Part shown: positions 19,966 through 30,542 of the stretch, piece after piece
Layout: each line of letters opens with the position of its first letter
Position numbering within the stretch: the stretch's first letter is position 1
Assembly (NCBI GenBank): GCA_030765055.1
Contig: CM060953.1
Span: forward strand, 20,639,187-20,703,186
Length of the DNA stretch: 64,000 nucleotides
Source of the DNA: Mantis religiosa
Taxonomy: Eukaryota > Arthropoda > Insecta > Mantodea > Mantidae
Direction: 5' to 3'
Program-made: the position numbers and the translations under genes
The notes under the pieces: generated by a model
Database searches by the model: none
What the model was told of the DNA's origin: nothing
The model's input: only the letters and a program-made list of their open reading frames with translations

Positions 19966-21900
19966 GTAGGGCATCCCCGGGAGAAATGATGAGGCGAGAG
20001 AAGACAAAGGGCGGCCAACCCAAGAGGCACGAGAGCGCAAAGAGCAGGGTCCCCATTATTTACCAGTAGGAAACTCCCCGGCAGGCCAGTGCAACCGTGA
20101 TCTGAAAACAGCGCTCTATGTCGGCCAGGAGACTGTCCTACCGGAGGCCCAGTAGGGGAGGGTATCCGTTCCGTTCAGCTGACGTGGTGCAGGCGCTGCG
20201 GACCCCTAGCACTGAGGCTACTAGAGGAACTTCGGGCCGAACTGCCGAGTCCCTCCCGTCGTGGAGTTGCTCGGATTGGGTTGGACTCGAGGGGGCAGTG
20301 TGTTCCCGACACCCGCGGGAGATTGGGTACACTCCAGCTAGGCTTCGGTCGCTCCGAGGTGGCAGAGGGTTGCCTAGAAAGTCCGGATACTAGACTGCAG
20401 AGCTAGTAGAAGGTGTGCTAGATCATTAGGCAGCCCTACCGAGGTTATTTAGTAGTCTTCCCTGCGGGGTTGACGCGCGTAAGTGGCGTATCCACTTCCA
20501 CCCCTCTTGACGTTCTTGTCCTTGGGGAGTCTTTTTAGGAAACCAGGTATGGGCTCATGGAAAGAGCCCCGCAGTTTCCGCAGAGGACGGGATCCGCCCC
20601 CTTCAGGTGCCGTGGTGCGGGCGCTGCGGACCCCTAGCACTCGTGGTACCTCTGACGTTACTAGAGGACCTCAGGCTGAACATTCGAGCCCCTCCCTCAA
20701 TGGGAGCTGTTCATATTGGACTGGACTCGAGTGGGCAGTGTGTTCCGGACACCCGCGGGAGATCGGGTACCTCCGGCCAGGTTTGGCCGCAACGAGGTGG
20801 CAGAGGGTTGCCTAAAATGTCTCGGTACTAGCCTGCAGAGCTAGTAGAAGGTGTGATAGATCACCTGGCTGTCCCACCGAGGTTATTTAGTAGTCATCCC
20901 TGCGGGGTTGACGCGCGTAAGTGGCGTATCCACTACTACCCGTCTTGACGTTCTTGTCGATGGGGGGAGGGGCTTTTTAGGAAATCAGGTATGGGCTCAT
21001 GGAAAGAGCCCCGGAGGTACCTTAGAGGAGGGGATTGTTCCCCTTCAGCTGCCGTGGTGCGAGCGCTGCGGACTCCTAGCACTCGTGGTACCTCTGAGGT
21101 TAGTAGAGGAAGCTCGGGCTGAACATTCGAACCCCTCACGAATGGCAGTTGTTTGGATTGGGTTGGACTCGAGGGGGCAGTGTGTTGCCGACACCCGCGG
21201 GAGATGGGATGCCTCCGGCCAGGCTTCGGCCGCCCCAAGGGGGCAGAGGTTTGTCTAACAAGTCCCGGGCACTAGCCTGTGTGCTAGAGCACCAGGCTGC
21301 CCCCCCGAAGTTATTCGGTAGTCTTCCCTGAGGGGTTGACGCGCATAAGTGGAGTATCAACTTCCACCCGTCCTGTCGATCGGGGGCTTTTTAGACTCAA
21401 GGATTTGCCGCGGAGTTTTCCAGCGCTCCCGGGAGATAGAGGCCGGAATTGGGATCTCATTAGGGAGGGGATTCGGTACGTAGGCCACCAAGTTGGGCCC
21501 ATTGGTCCTATGCCTCCGAGTGGGGGCACCCCCGGGAGGAAGGATGAGGTGGAGACAGAGGGCGGCCGACCCAAGGAACCACGACAGTACAGAGGGCAGG
21601 GTCCATACAGTTTACTTGGATAGAGACTTCCCCTGACAGGCCAGGACAACGAACTCGCTCCCCTACAGCGGGACGGCAACGAGCCCAGCAGCCGAGCCCT
21701 AATGGTCCCAGGCAGGCGATCCGAGTTCCAAAGGTCCCTGGCTGGCGGTCATGAAATGGTCCCAGCAGAGGAGCTGAGACAGGCAACCGACCTACCGGAG
21801 GAGGAAGTAGTTTTCCTCAGAGCATACCATCCTGCCATGTACCTCCGAGACTCCAGCCGACACTTCTACCCTGAAAGACAACGCAAGATTAGAGATGATA
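19966..21900. repeat. GC-rich repeat block: ~430-bp tandem unit framed by a second module
   Basis: GC content rises sharply here. The landmark GCGGGGTTGACGCGCGTAAG recurs at about 20465 and 20902, with a variant near 21330, giving periods of about 437 and 428. A partial copy precedes them from about 20120. At both ends (about 19970-20100 and 21525-21900) is a different module containing GGAxGAGGxGxGA...GGGCGGCC. It reappears twice on the minus strand at 48318-48915. Open frames of 60-120 codons occur on both strands because GC-rich DNA has few stops. I recognise no protein. It could be the untranslated leader of a LINE or a satellite, but that is a guess. Confidence 0.75.
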
Positions 21901-22855
21901 TGATCCGGGTTAAAGAAGGCTCTACCATACTGCCAACCTCCTGTCACCCGCACCGCCATTACAGCAATGAGCCTCGCCGGCCGGTCAGCCGCACCAATGA
22001 TGACATACACGTACCGCAACAAATTAAAATCTGACAAACGCTGTTGGGAGGTGGAAGCAGAATGCATGCTGACACTTTATCTTCGCTAAAGGTGCACCCA
22101 CCCACGATTACAGATGTCGCTACCAAAGAGGATACATATCAAATGAAACGTGGACAAAATGGCCGCGCTGACTCGGCATCCACCTCACGTAGCATCACTG
22201 TTCGCGATAAGAGGAACACCGCGCCGAGGTAAAACAAATTTCAGGACGAGGCGATGCACGTGGCCCTTATTTATCATTTCTGTCCCTTCCTTCCTCCGCT
22301 TGCTACCAATTTAAAAAGTCTCTGCAAACTTCTTGCTCCAAGCCATTGCAGGATCCGTCTATCAAAACTCTAGTGTAACTATCACATGAGATTCTGTACC
22401 TCACTGTCGTTTATATGCCTTCTATAAAGTATGCATGGCAAAGTTTATTTTTTCTGTCCACTTCACATTAATGAGGCAAGTAGAGGAAAGTATTGAAAAA
22501 TGCAAACCAATAACCTACATCACGGAAACGACTAGTGGTAAAAAACAACCTTATTTGGAATAAATTGTATGATTTAAAGAGAGAAACATGTTTTTCTTGT
22601 ACTTTTATCCTGTAAGGTTTACCCGTTAACCAAGTTATACAGAATTCCATCCGAACAAAGGAGACTAAAAACGCTAAAACTCAAGTTGAACATTTTATTT
22701 CTCGTATATAATTTTACATGTCATGCAGTTATTTTAATAAAAACCGCAACAATGTAATATAAATGAAACATACAGAAAATCTTCCACATAACGGGTAGTT
22801 TGCGGTAGAGCGATTTCTATCAAAGTCTCCATTTCTTACCCTTGTAAGACACTCC
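21901..22855. other. No recognisable gene
   Basis: GC content falls back to background by about 22250. No array, element end or coding signature is visible. Confidence 0.5.
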
Positions 22856-22938
22856 ACTTACGAGGGTGGGTCAAACTGTAATGCCTCCAATTTTTTTTCC
22901 TTAAATAAGTAAGTTATGTGAAAACTTTGAATTCAGCG

Positions 22939-22955
22939 CACTTCCTCAAACCTTC
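22939..22955. repeat. Target-site duplication of SINE-2 (left)
   Basis: CACTTCCTCAAACCTTC is repeated exactly at 23196-23212 on the other side of the SINE. Confidence 0.95.
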
Positions 22956-23195
22956 GGCCACGCCGTGGCTCCGTGGTTAGACCGCTTGGCTCTCACCAAG
23001 GCGGCCCGGGTTCGATCCCAGGCGACTGTAAAGTGAGAATTGTGGTGGACAACACGGCGTTGGGCGGGTTTTCTCCGGGATCTCCGGTTTACCCCGCCTT
23101 CTCATTTCACCTGTGCTCCATCTTCATCTCATATATCATCAGTGTCATCGCCTGCGGTGCCGTATGCAGTAAAAGCGGGCGTTCACACACACACA
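22956..23195 (+). mobile_element. SINE-2, complete copy
   Basis: A 240-bp tRNA-derived element. The head carries a box A-like TGGCTCCGTGGTTAGACCG and a box B GGTTCGATCCC near 23010, the internal RNA polymerase III promoter of tRNA-derived SINEs. The body contains GGCGGGTTTTCTCCGGGATC and GTGCTCCATCTTCATCTCAT, and the tail ends AAAGCGGGCGTT plus a short CA repeat. A perfect 17-bp target duplication flanks it. Other copies lie at 24934-25100 and 60287-60497. Confidence 0.95.
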
Positions 23196-23279
23196 CACTT
23201 CCTCAAACCTTCTTCTCCAATCCCCTGCAGTAGTAACTTCCTAAGTCAACAGGTGACAGCACTGCTTCCTCTTGAAAAA

Positions 23280-24065
23280 TGGCTGACATCGACATTCGTA
23301 TTAGACAGCGTTCTATGATTGAATTTTTGACTGCGGAAGGTGAAACGCTAATTCGCATTCACGAAAGGCTAAAAAATGTGTATGGTGATGCTACGGTGGA
23401 TGTCAGCACTGCTAGATGATGGGTTCGTCGCTGTAACGAAGCTGAAGGGCAAACACCATTGGCAGATGAGAAGCGAAGCGGCAGGCCGGTGACTGCAGTG
23501 ACTCCATGCAAGATTCAGTGAGTCGATGACATCATTCGTGGTGATCGCCGGGTAACAACAGGTGAATTGTGTCGCAATACCTCCCTCAGTAAAGGCAGTG
23601 TGATGACGATTATTCAACAACTGGGCTACTCAAAAGTTTGTTCACGTTGGGTACCAAGAATGTTAACCGCCCAAACAATGAAAAATGAAAACAATAGCCT
23701 CCGAACACTTGCAGCGCTTCAATTTGAAGAGAGCGGAGTTTCTGGAAAAAATTGTTACTGGAGACGAAACGTGAGTTCATTTTTTTTTAACCTGAATCAA
23801 AGAGGCAGTCAATGGAATGGCATCACACAACGTCACCGAAGAAAAAAAAATTCAAAACTCAGCGGTCGGCAGGGAAAGTTATGGCGACAGTATTTTGGGA
23901 TGCAAAGGGTGTGCTTATGATTGATTTTTTTGGAGCAGGGATGCACAATACATTCTGTCCGATATGTCAGAACTCTCAAAAAGCTGAAAGCACGTCTTCG
24001 CCGAGTTTGCCCAACAAAAATTATGGCGGATGTTCTTCTTTTGCGTGAAAATGCAAAACCCCCCA
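23280..24065 (+). pseudogene. Mariner family C transposase, broken
   Basis: The start MADIDIRIRQRSMIEFLTAE at 23280 leads into the first helix-turn-helix (GETLIRIHERLKNVYGDATV). Then a TGA, WVRRCNEAEGQTPLADEKRS, GRPVT, a second TGA, and DDIIRGDRRVTTGELCRNTS (second helix-turn-helix). A linker with RWVPRML follows. The GDE of the first catalytic site is near 23763 (VTGDET equivalent). After frame changes come SAGKVMATVFWDAKGVLMID and TLKKLKARLRRVCPTKIMAD, then RENAKPP where the second site normally reads HDNAKPH, so the second catalytic Asp is replaced by Glu. Mariner transposases need all three Asp. Several stops, frameshifts and the missing C-terminus make it inactive. Confidence 0.85.
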
Positions 24066-24435
24066 TAAAGACGATTATGTGCATCTCTCCCATCATCAGG
24101 ATATTTATTAAATGTTATAACCACAAATAAATTACTGGATATAACACAACTATAAACAAAGACAAAACATTGTGTAAATTTGCATTACTGAACAAAAGAC
24201 TGTTTTCAGTAAATTAAATGCCAGTTCAGGAGATGGCGTGAGTATAGAAAATTAATTAGGTCAAAGAAGCGTAACCACTTAACTTGATTATAAAGTTGTA
24301 TAGATATGTGCTTCTTAAGTCGACGGATTTCAATTTTAAGGTCGGTTTCCAAGAGGAGTTGAACTGAAATCCTGCATCACGATTCAGCGTGCTCCTTTCC
24401 GAGGAAATGGCCAAAGCCTCCTTAACTCTCCGCTC

Positions 24436-24915
24436 CTAGTAACTGTTGCATATTGCCAAGATGGTCGTGTCCCGAAAGCTGGCTCTATGGTCGTTATCAA
24501 AACAATACTCTGCCAGTCTAGACTTCTCAGGTTGCATTAAACGAATGCTCCGTTCATGTTCGTTTATTCTGGTAGCGATTATCCTTCCGGTTTGTCCTAT
24601 ATACGGTGTCCCACATTCATAATCAATGCGGTACACTGCCGGAACTTGGAAGTCGAGTTTGTCTTTCACTGGTCTTAACAGATGTTTAATCTTCAGAGTT
24701 GACTTGTGAATGGTCCTAATGTTGTATATGGCGAGAATTCTGCTGATTCTGTCGGATAGGTTGCCGGTAGAGGGGATGCAGGCTGTAGCGGTAGGCTTAT
24801 CTAACGCTTGCTGTATTACAGGTTTCCCTTTGCTAGCTCTGGCGATCGACTTAAGAATCCGTCGACTTAAGAAGCACAGATCGATACAGCTTATAGTCAC
24901 GTTTCTTCGGCCCAC
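24436..24915 (-). pseudogene. Penelope-like GIY-YIG endonuclease domain
   Basis: A 159-residue open frame. Residues 1-90 are linker (KHLLRPVKDKLDFQVPAVYR close to its end). The GIY-YIG core follows: VYRIDYECGTPYIGQTGRII, where VYR stands for GIY and YIGQTGR for YIG. Next is ATRINEHERSIRLMQPEKS with the catalytic-type Arg and the H-E pair, then AEYCFDNDHRASF. Penelope endonucleases nick DNA to prime reverse transcription at the insertion site. The first Gly of GIY reads Val here. The frame ends CNSY, soon after the core, so C-terminal residues may be missing. The upstream reverse transcriptase is absent, so it cannot function alone. Confidence 0.85.
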
Positions 24916-24920
24916 TTAAC

Positions 24921-25113
24921 TTTCTATACTAACTTGTGGTGGACAACACGGCGCTGGGGCGGGTTTTCTCCGGGACCTCCGGTTTCCCCCGCCATCTCAT
25001 TCCACCGGTGCTCCATCTTCATCTCATGTACCATCAGTGTCATCGCCTGCGGTGCCGTATGCAGTAAAAGCGGGCGTTAAACACTACACATCTCATTTCA
25101 TTTCTATACTAAC
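24921..25113 (+). mobile_element. SINE-2, 5'-truncated, with 13-bp target duplications
   Basis: The SINE body at 24934-25100 starts at TTGTGGTGGACAACACGG, so it lacks the tRNA-like head with boxes A and B, and ends AAAGCGGGCGTTAAACACTA. TTTCTATACTAAC at 24921-24933 is repeated exactly at 25101-25113. It lies in the right part of the Penelope fragment. Confidence 0.93.
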
Positions 25114-25279
25114 GCCATCTTCTGACCTGACATTTAATTTACTGAAAGCAGTCTTTTGTTCAGTAATGCGAATATTTATAGTGTTTTGTCTTTGTTTATG
25201 TGTTATAGCCAGTGTTTCATTTGTGGTTATAACATTTAATAAATATCCTAATGATGGGACAGATGCACGCACACTCCCG

Positions 25280-26325
25280 AAATGTCCATTTCTAATCGTC
25301 TTTTCACCTGGCTTGTTTCCCGTGAACAACTTGAGCATATTCGTCGACAGGAAAGCTTCAGGTATTAATTTATTTTCTTTATTATTTAAATATCTATTTC
25401 TGTAATTATAAACACATTGTCAATACATGATCTGAATCTCCTCTATTCTTCAAACATAACTGTTTCTGTCATGTGTTTACATCTGTTTTTATCAGTTCAA
25501 TATGTAACTTATAAGCGCAGTTAAGAGTACTAATGTAGCATTACTACGGTCCCTCTGTTTAACTTCTGCGGTGTAACAGCCTATCTGTTATTACTCCAAC
25601 ATTTATTTAGCAGACGTGCTTTTAACAATTACTCAGAAGTCGCACAATGACAGACAAAACACGCGAGTTTAAGTACATTGCAGTGCAGCATATGACGAAG
25701 TTGTGTAGCAAGTTTCCGATCCAGTTTGAATTCTCCACGTTCTTATTTCGACATTGTGTAAGTTGCAGTGGAAGGAATGTTGCATGAGAGAGGGAGTTGC
25801 AATGCTCCTGGCATTATTCCGACTTCTTGGAAGCTGCGAAGATCCATCAGCTGTTCGGAACAGCTTTCCGCTTCACAGATCCCCTCGCAGATAACCCAGG
25901 TCAAAGGCTCGCTTTCATACACTTTCATCGTCGATCACTTTTCATTTTGCATAATTTATAAGTTGTCTCCATACTTCGGTTTATATCCAGCAATAAGCAC
26001 TAAGGTCTGTTTCAAATATTTACTTTTAAGTGAGTAAGTAATCCTTACTTCCATTTCAATTACAAATTATTATATATTTACATACTTATTACCTACTACA
26101 CTGAGTTGCTGTTTACCCTTGGACACAACAGACTCAAACTCTGACGTCGATCTAATGGGTCCCTATTGACAACTTATCTAAATTAACTTCCTCTTCACTT
26201 TCATCATATTTACTTATCTTCCTCCACAATTTGCCTCTTACTTTGGCAAAAAGTTCACAATTTCAATTAAATTTTTCCTAGTTTTCACACTCATTAACTT
26301 CAATGCTTGAATTTCTTTTGGTAGC
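25280..26325. other. No recognisable gene
   Basis: AT-rich DNA with only short chance frames (up to 89 codons). No array or element end seen. Confidence 0.5.
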
Positions 26326-26329
26326 CTTG

Positions 26330-26905
26330 CCCATTATTTTTCACCTATCTTCTCCGTAAGCAACCTAGCTTCTTCATATTCTAAAAGCAAATGCCATTCT
26401 TTATCCCTTTGGTGACACAATGGGCATTTCTCCAGATCCCTCCCTCTTCCCACCACCCATGTTCTGGCCCATGCAAAGTCTTCTCTTACTGCTTTATCAC
26501 AAATATCAGTGTATTTTTCCTTGTTCCACATCACTTTCATCTTTCTATAAATTTCCAGTGAGCTTTTCAAATTGAAGCTTCCTAACATTTCTTGCCCTTC
26601 AATATATTCCATTCTTAACCTAAGTTCTTTCCAAAATCCACTTTGCATTAATTCCCTATTTACCCACATGACACACAACCCTATTTTTAACATCATTTCT
26701 TTTACCTTATTCAGCCACGAATCTTTCTGATTTAGTCTTTCCTGTAGTATCAAGCATTGACAGAATACTCCGCTCATCTAAATTCCTACGCCCAATATTT
26801 TAACACCCTTTCCACCATTATCCCTCTAGTTCCCAGGCTTCTCAATTTTACTTGCACCACTCCATTTGGTGAAGCTCGTAGTAAGCCCAAAACTTGTTTG
26901 CAAAA
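26330..26905 (-). pseudogene. LINE ORF2 C-terminal fragment, related to LINE-T
   Basis: The minus strand from 26777 reads MSGVFCQCLILQERLNQKDS, WLNKVKEMMLKIGLCVMWVN, then a C-terminal domain with DFAWARTWVVGRGRDLEKCP and the zinc-knuckle CPLCHQRDKEWHLLLEYEEA (C-x2-C-x6-H, with the expected last Cys read as Tyr). In LINE-T the same position holds CDLCGGKEDKEHYVTKCE, so this is a diverged relative. The frame is open for 147 codons. Sequence up to 26905 continues LINE-like in a shifted frame. No reverse transcriptase core remains. Confidence 0.65.
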
Positions 26906-27029
26906 GATATATACTTTTAATTACTTTCCAATAGTATACCAAGAAGTCTAAGTTAATATAAACAAAACCACGTGCTCCTTAATCAGCTTTGCTTGAAGTT
27001 TTCGATCTGTAAATACTCCCTAGACAAAG

Positions 27030-27225
27030 CAGAAATACTGAGCTTTAGAAACTCATTTCATTTCTTCTAAGCTACAAAGCGTTGAGTAATAACCATACTT
27101 AAATGATAAAACTATACATCAAGTGAATTTGTAACTAGCCCAACTCATTCGGTGTAACTGGGAGACGGGAAAAATAAAACTGTGTCGGAACGAGCGATAT
27201 TTGTTAAACAAACGAGAGTGGTCTG
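27030..27225. repeat. Dispersed repeat X, copy 1
   Basis: About 190 bp (containing TCATTTCTTCTAAGCTACAAA and GAGTAATAACCATA) is matched in the same orientation at 40975-41165 with moderate divergence. It encodes no visible protein. It lies directly beside the mariner family D tail, so it may be the flank or end of a larger unrecognised element. Confidence 0.65.
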
Positions 27226-27292
27226 AAACATTTCCGACCAAAAAAACATACAAGACATTTTTTCAGAAATTCTTTTTATTTTTCAACATAAT

Positions 27293-27975
27293 CTCCTTGT
27301 AACTCTACACACTTCTCTCAGCGATGCTCCCATCTCTGTATCACGTCCAAATAGTACTCGGCGATTTTCAACATAGTCTCCTTGTAACTCTACACACTTC
27401 TCCCAGCGATGCTTCCATCTCTCTAACCCGTCCAAATAGTACTCGACTTTTCTCAACATAGTCTCCTTGTAACTCTACACACTTCTCTCAGCGATGCTCT
27501 CATCTCTGTAACCCGTCCAAATAGTACTCGGCGTTTTTCAACATAGTCTCCTTGTAACTCTACACACTTCTCTCAGCGATGCTCTCATCTCTGTAACCCG
27601 TCCAAATAGTACTCGGCGTTTTTCAACATATAGTCTCCTTGTAACTCTACACACTTCTCTCAGCGATGCTCTCATCTCTGTAACCCTTCCAAATAGTACT
27701 CGGCGATTTTCAACATAGTCTCCTTGTAACTCTACACATTTCTCTCAGCGATGCTCCCATCTCTGTAACCCGTCCAAATAGTACTCGGCGTTTTTCAACA
27801 TAGTCTCCTTGTAACTCTACACACCTCTCCCAGTGATGCTCCCATCTCTGTAACTCGTCCAAATAGTACTCGGCGTTTTTCAACATAGTCTCCTTGTAAC
27901 TCTGCACACTTCTCCCAGCGATGTTCCCATCTCTGTAACCCGTACAAATAGTACTCGATGTTTTTCTCTGTAAAA
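27293..27975 (-). repeat. 85-bp tandem array of a mariner C-terminus, 8 copies
   Basis: CTCCTTGTAACTCTACACAC and variants begin at about 27293, 27378, 27463, 27548, 27635, 27719, 27804 and 27890 (periods 84-87). Each unit encodes, on the minus strand, the last ~28 residues of the transposase (EYYLDGLQRWEHRWEKC then VELQGDYVEK). Since 85 is one more than a multiple of three, the frame rotates and out-of-frame peptides such as LFGRVTEMGASL appear. Confidence 0.95.
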
Positions 27976-28350
27976 TAATTGTTCACCAAGGTGATTGGCT
28001 CTTCATTTGACGAAAATCTGTGTCCTCCGAGCGCAATTATCAGATGAGGGAACAAAAAGAAGTCGCTTTGGGCTAGATCTGGTGAGTCAAGACGTTCAAA
28101 CCGTAGTTCGTGGATTTTCGCCATTACAACCGCTGTGGTGTGAGACGGTGCGTTGTATTAGTGAAACAGGATTTTTTTTCTGCAAATGTGGTCGTTTTCC
28201 CGCAATTTCTGCCTTCATCTTGTCAAGTAATGATGCGTAGTATGCTCCTGTAATGGCTTTTCCTTTTTAAATATATTAAATTAAAATAACTCCATGACTA
28301 TTTAAAAAAAACAGTTGGCATTCACTTTCCCAGTCGAAAAAAAAGCTTTT
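27960..28350 (-). pseudogene. Mariner family D transposase, C-terminal half
   Basis: The minus strand from about 28250 reads AITGAYYASLLDKMKAEIAG then KRPHLQKKNP; the second-Asp block near 28150 is disrupted. The open frame from 28124 gives MAKIHELRFERLDSPDLAQS and DFFLFPHLIIALGGHRFSSN. The third Asp is kept in SDFFLF, though LAP reads LAQ. It continues EEPITLVNNYFTEKNIEYYL and then the repeated C-terminus. The N-terminus and first Asp are absent. Confidence 0.8.
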
Positions 28351-28394
28351 GCTGTTTTGGAGCCGATTTCCCCTTTGCAGTCTACTGTTTGACC

Positions 28395-29085
28395 TGTATT
28401 TTTGTTTCTGGCGTATAATCGTGATACGCTTGCTGGTGAAACTTAGCTACATAATTTTGATCCTCAGAGCAAACAGCAAAGCTCAGTGTGGAAATCTCAT
28501 TCATTACCAATCCGAAAAAGCAAAAGTGGTTGCTTCTCCTGGGAAAGCTATGTTCATCTCATTCTTTGATATTCATGGAATTGTTTATCAGCATGTTGTA
28601 CCTGCACACACATCAATAACTGGAAAATACTACAGGGATGTCCTGAAAACATTGCAAGTCCACATCAGGCGCAAAAGACCACATTTCCGTGAAGCAGGCT
28701 GGATGCTGGACCACGATAATGCACGGCCGCATATTGCCAATGTTGTTGCTCAATATCTTGCAAAAATCAACGTGAAATACATCCCTCACCCTCCCTATAG
28801 TCCGGATTTAGCCCCATGTGACTTTTTTCTATTCCGTAACTTGAAGAAACGCCTTCCTGGGAGGCATTATCCATCATCAGAAGCAGTGGTGAAGGCTGCG
28901 GAGACGATTTTGAAGGATCTCTCAAAAAATTGTTTCCAGCATATCTTTGAATACTGGCAGAAATTCTGGGACAAGAGCATCGTATTCAGGGGAGACCATT
29001 TTGAGAAGAGCCATCAAAATTATGAGGATGAGTAAATGTACGTTGTCAAAAAAAATTGTGAACATTCTTTATTGAACAGCCCTGA
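28395..29085 (+). pseudogene. Mariner family A transposase, copy 2: best-preserved C-terminal half
   Basis: The plus-strand frame is continuous to 29035 from KAKVVASPGKAMFISFFDIH onward: HVVPAHTSITGKYYRDVLKT, RRKRPHFREAGWMLDHDNAR with the second Asp, PPYSPDLAPCDFFLF with the third Asp, and a complete C-terminus ending HFEKSHQNYEDE. From the Asp of DNARPH to the Asp of LAPCD there are exactly 34 residues, the DD34D spacing of mariner. Upstream, the first-Asp region (LAGET..LH) is out of frame. The right inverted end is present at 29068-29085 followed by TA. The left half and left end are missing. Confidence 0.9.
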
Positions 29086-29089
29086 TATA

Positions 29090-29950
29090 TTAGTTACATT
29101 CCCAATTTGTCCACAAAGCGTTAAAAACGCTTACTTTGCCAAAAAGGACAGAAAGGACCAAGCTCTAAGTAGGTACACCTATGCTAGCTAAACCTTATAT
29201 CTAACCAGAACCAGGATTAACTTATGCAGCAATATGTCCTTTCTTCTGTCAAGTTGTTACAAAGGCTCCGTTACGAACTGTTACTTTGAAGAATTATACT
29301 GCATGAAGTGTAGCTTTCCGCATTAGCTGTACCATGAAATAATCGAATTTGAATCGAACTCTTTTTGAGGTCGTTCCACAGGAAGCTTGTGACGTGGAAG
29401 GGTGCAGGGGACCGTGAATGTGCTTGAGCAGAAAGGCAATACGTCCATAGTGCCACAGGGTTCACCACAAAACGTTCTCCATGCTTAAATTAACATGAAA
29501 ACAGGTTAATAATTTCAAATTTCGTTTTGCGACATATTTTATGGGAATATCTTATAGCATATTCAAGTATTTCTCTTTGTATGCTCGGGACAAAAAACAC
29601 GAAGTACTTATGGACACTTGATAGTGATTTTGGATGAAAATATGGATTTTTTGGCTTAATATGAATCTACATAGTTTGGAGAACGTGCCAATTATAAAGT
29701 TTTGTGTATTTTTGGCAATTAACTGTGTTTAAATGGGGTTTTAAATATGGCAGCCAGGCTATCACGCCCCCTTTTTACTCTGCATTTTCTCTTCTGATTA
29801 TAACAAGCAGAATTATTTAGGGGATGGGGACTACAAAGGTTTTCTAAGGGTTCAAGAAGCCAATGTACATGGACAGGAGGTGCAAGTGAAAAAGCCACAG
29901 CGTGTTGAACACGTACATAAAACAATGGGCAGAAGACTTAGAGAAAAGAG
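29090..29950. other. No recognisable gene
   Basis: AT-rich spacer without motifs, arrays or element ends that I can identify. Confidence 0.5.
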
Positions 29951-29959
29951 GAATAATAC

Positions 29960-30462
29960 TGTGACTTTGTGGGTTCGTGAAATGAAAAGTCCAATTACAC
30001 CACTCAAAAATGTTCTTTATTTCCACCGACGTACAGTTAAACACTTGCCAATTACACAGAATTACGTAATGCACACAATTACGATTCACCAACTCGTTCG
30101 TTACTATTCCACTTTGCTCTCGCAATTACGTACAATCCTCCGATGCACGTACACAGTCTTCTCGTCCGTACACTAGCACTGCACTCTTACGCTGCTTGCC
30201 AAGAACTGACTGACTGACCCATTTCACTTACTGCAGCCCTTTTTATAGGGATATCGCCGTTTTCTCGAAGCCTCTAGTTTCCGTGAATCACCGCGAAGGT
30301 TCCAGATGGCAGTGGAAGGGGGGAAGAGGCGGCCAGCAACAAGTGACACTTCCCTAATCATCCAGTCAGTTAGTGACAGAGACTAATGGGTGGGTGTGGC
30401 TTGGCTGCCTCTGGCCCCTTACTCAGCTGTCGTTGGTTGTGCTTTCCGCTAATTGGGTGACA
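29960..30462 (-). mobile_element. Solo LTR of a retrotransposon, minus orientation
   Basis: The plus strand starts TGTGACTTTG and ends GGGTGACA, the TG...CA pattern of LTRs. ATAC flanks both sides (29956-29959 and 30463-30466), a 4-bp target duplication as in Gypsy-type elements. Read on the minus strand it has a TATA box (CTATAAAAAG near 30238-30247) and, about 220 bp further, AATAAA near 30019-30024, in the right order for promoter and polyadenylation signal. The terminus TGACTTTGTGGGTTCGTGAA recurs inverted at about 53670-53695. No internal retroviral-type genes flank it, so it is a solo LTR left by recombination. Confidence 0.8.
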
Positions 30463-30542
30463 ATACGAAAGGGTACATGGTCGTACACAAAACCCAAACG
30501 AGAGCTTCCATCACCTAATCCAATAAAACTATTAAATTTGGT

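Larger units (their letters stand above)
22861..24068 (+). mobile_element. Mariner family C (cecropia-like), 3'-truncated, with nested SINE
   Basis: The left end is CGAGGGTGGGTCAAACTGTA preceded by TA (22859-22860), in the style of cecropia-type mariner ends. A SINE sits at 22956-23195 between this end and the transposase start. The element stops abruptly near 24068, just after the second-Asp block, where a Penelope-like element begins, so no right end exists. Confidence 0.82.
24078..25275 (-). mobile_element. Penelope-like retroelement fragment with inverted terminal arms
   Basis: About 165 bp at 24078-24245 is an inverted copy of sequence at about 25103-25275. Both arms contain ATATTTATTAAATGTTATAA, the former directly and the latter inverted. 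Between them the minus strand encodes a Penelope-type GIY-YIG endonuclease. Penelope elements often carry terminal repeats in direct or inverted orientation, so this arrangement fits a truncated, rearranged copy. A SINE-2 inserted at 24934-25100 near the right arm. No reverse transcriptase is visible. Confidence 0.75.
27250..28350 (-). mobile_element. Mariner family D with 3' end tandemly repeated
   Basis: The minus strand carries the second half of a mariner from about 28350 to 27250. An 85-bp piece of its C-terminal coding end is repeated eight times (27293-27975). The 3' terminus is near 27245 (AAATGTTTCAGACC outward). At 28350 it meets a family A mariner fragment on the opposite strand, so its 5' half is missing. 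Confidence 0.8.

Noticed and set aside
20118..22034. Several 60-120 codon genes in the GC-rich block
   Set aside because: Open frames occur on both strands in multiple registers, as expected from few stop codons in GC-rich repeats, and no protein motif is visible.
28349..28394. True start of the family A mariner transposase at 28.3 kb
   Set aside because: The first codons derive from the junction with the opposite-strand family D mariner and do not match the family N-terminus.
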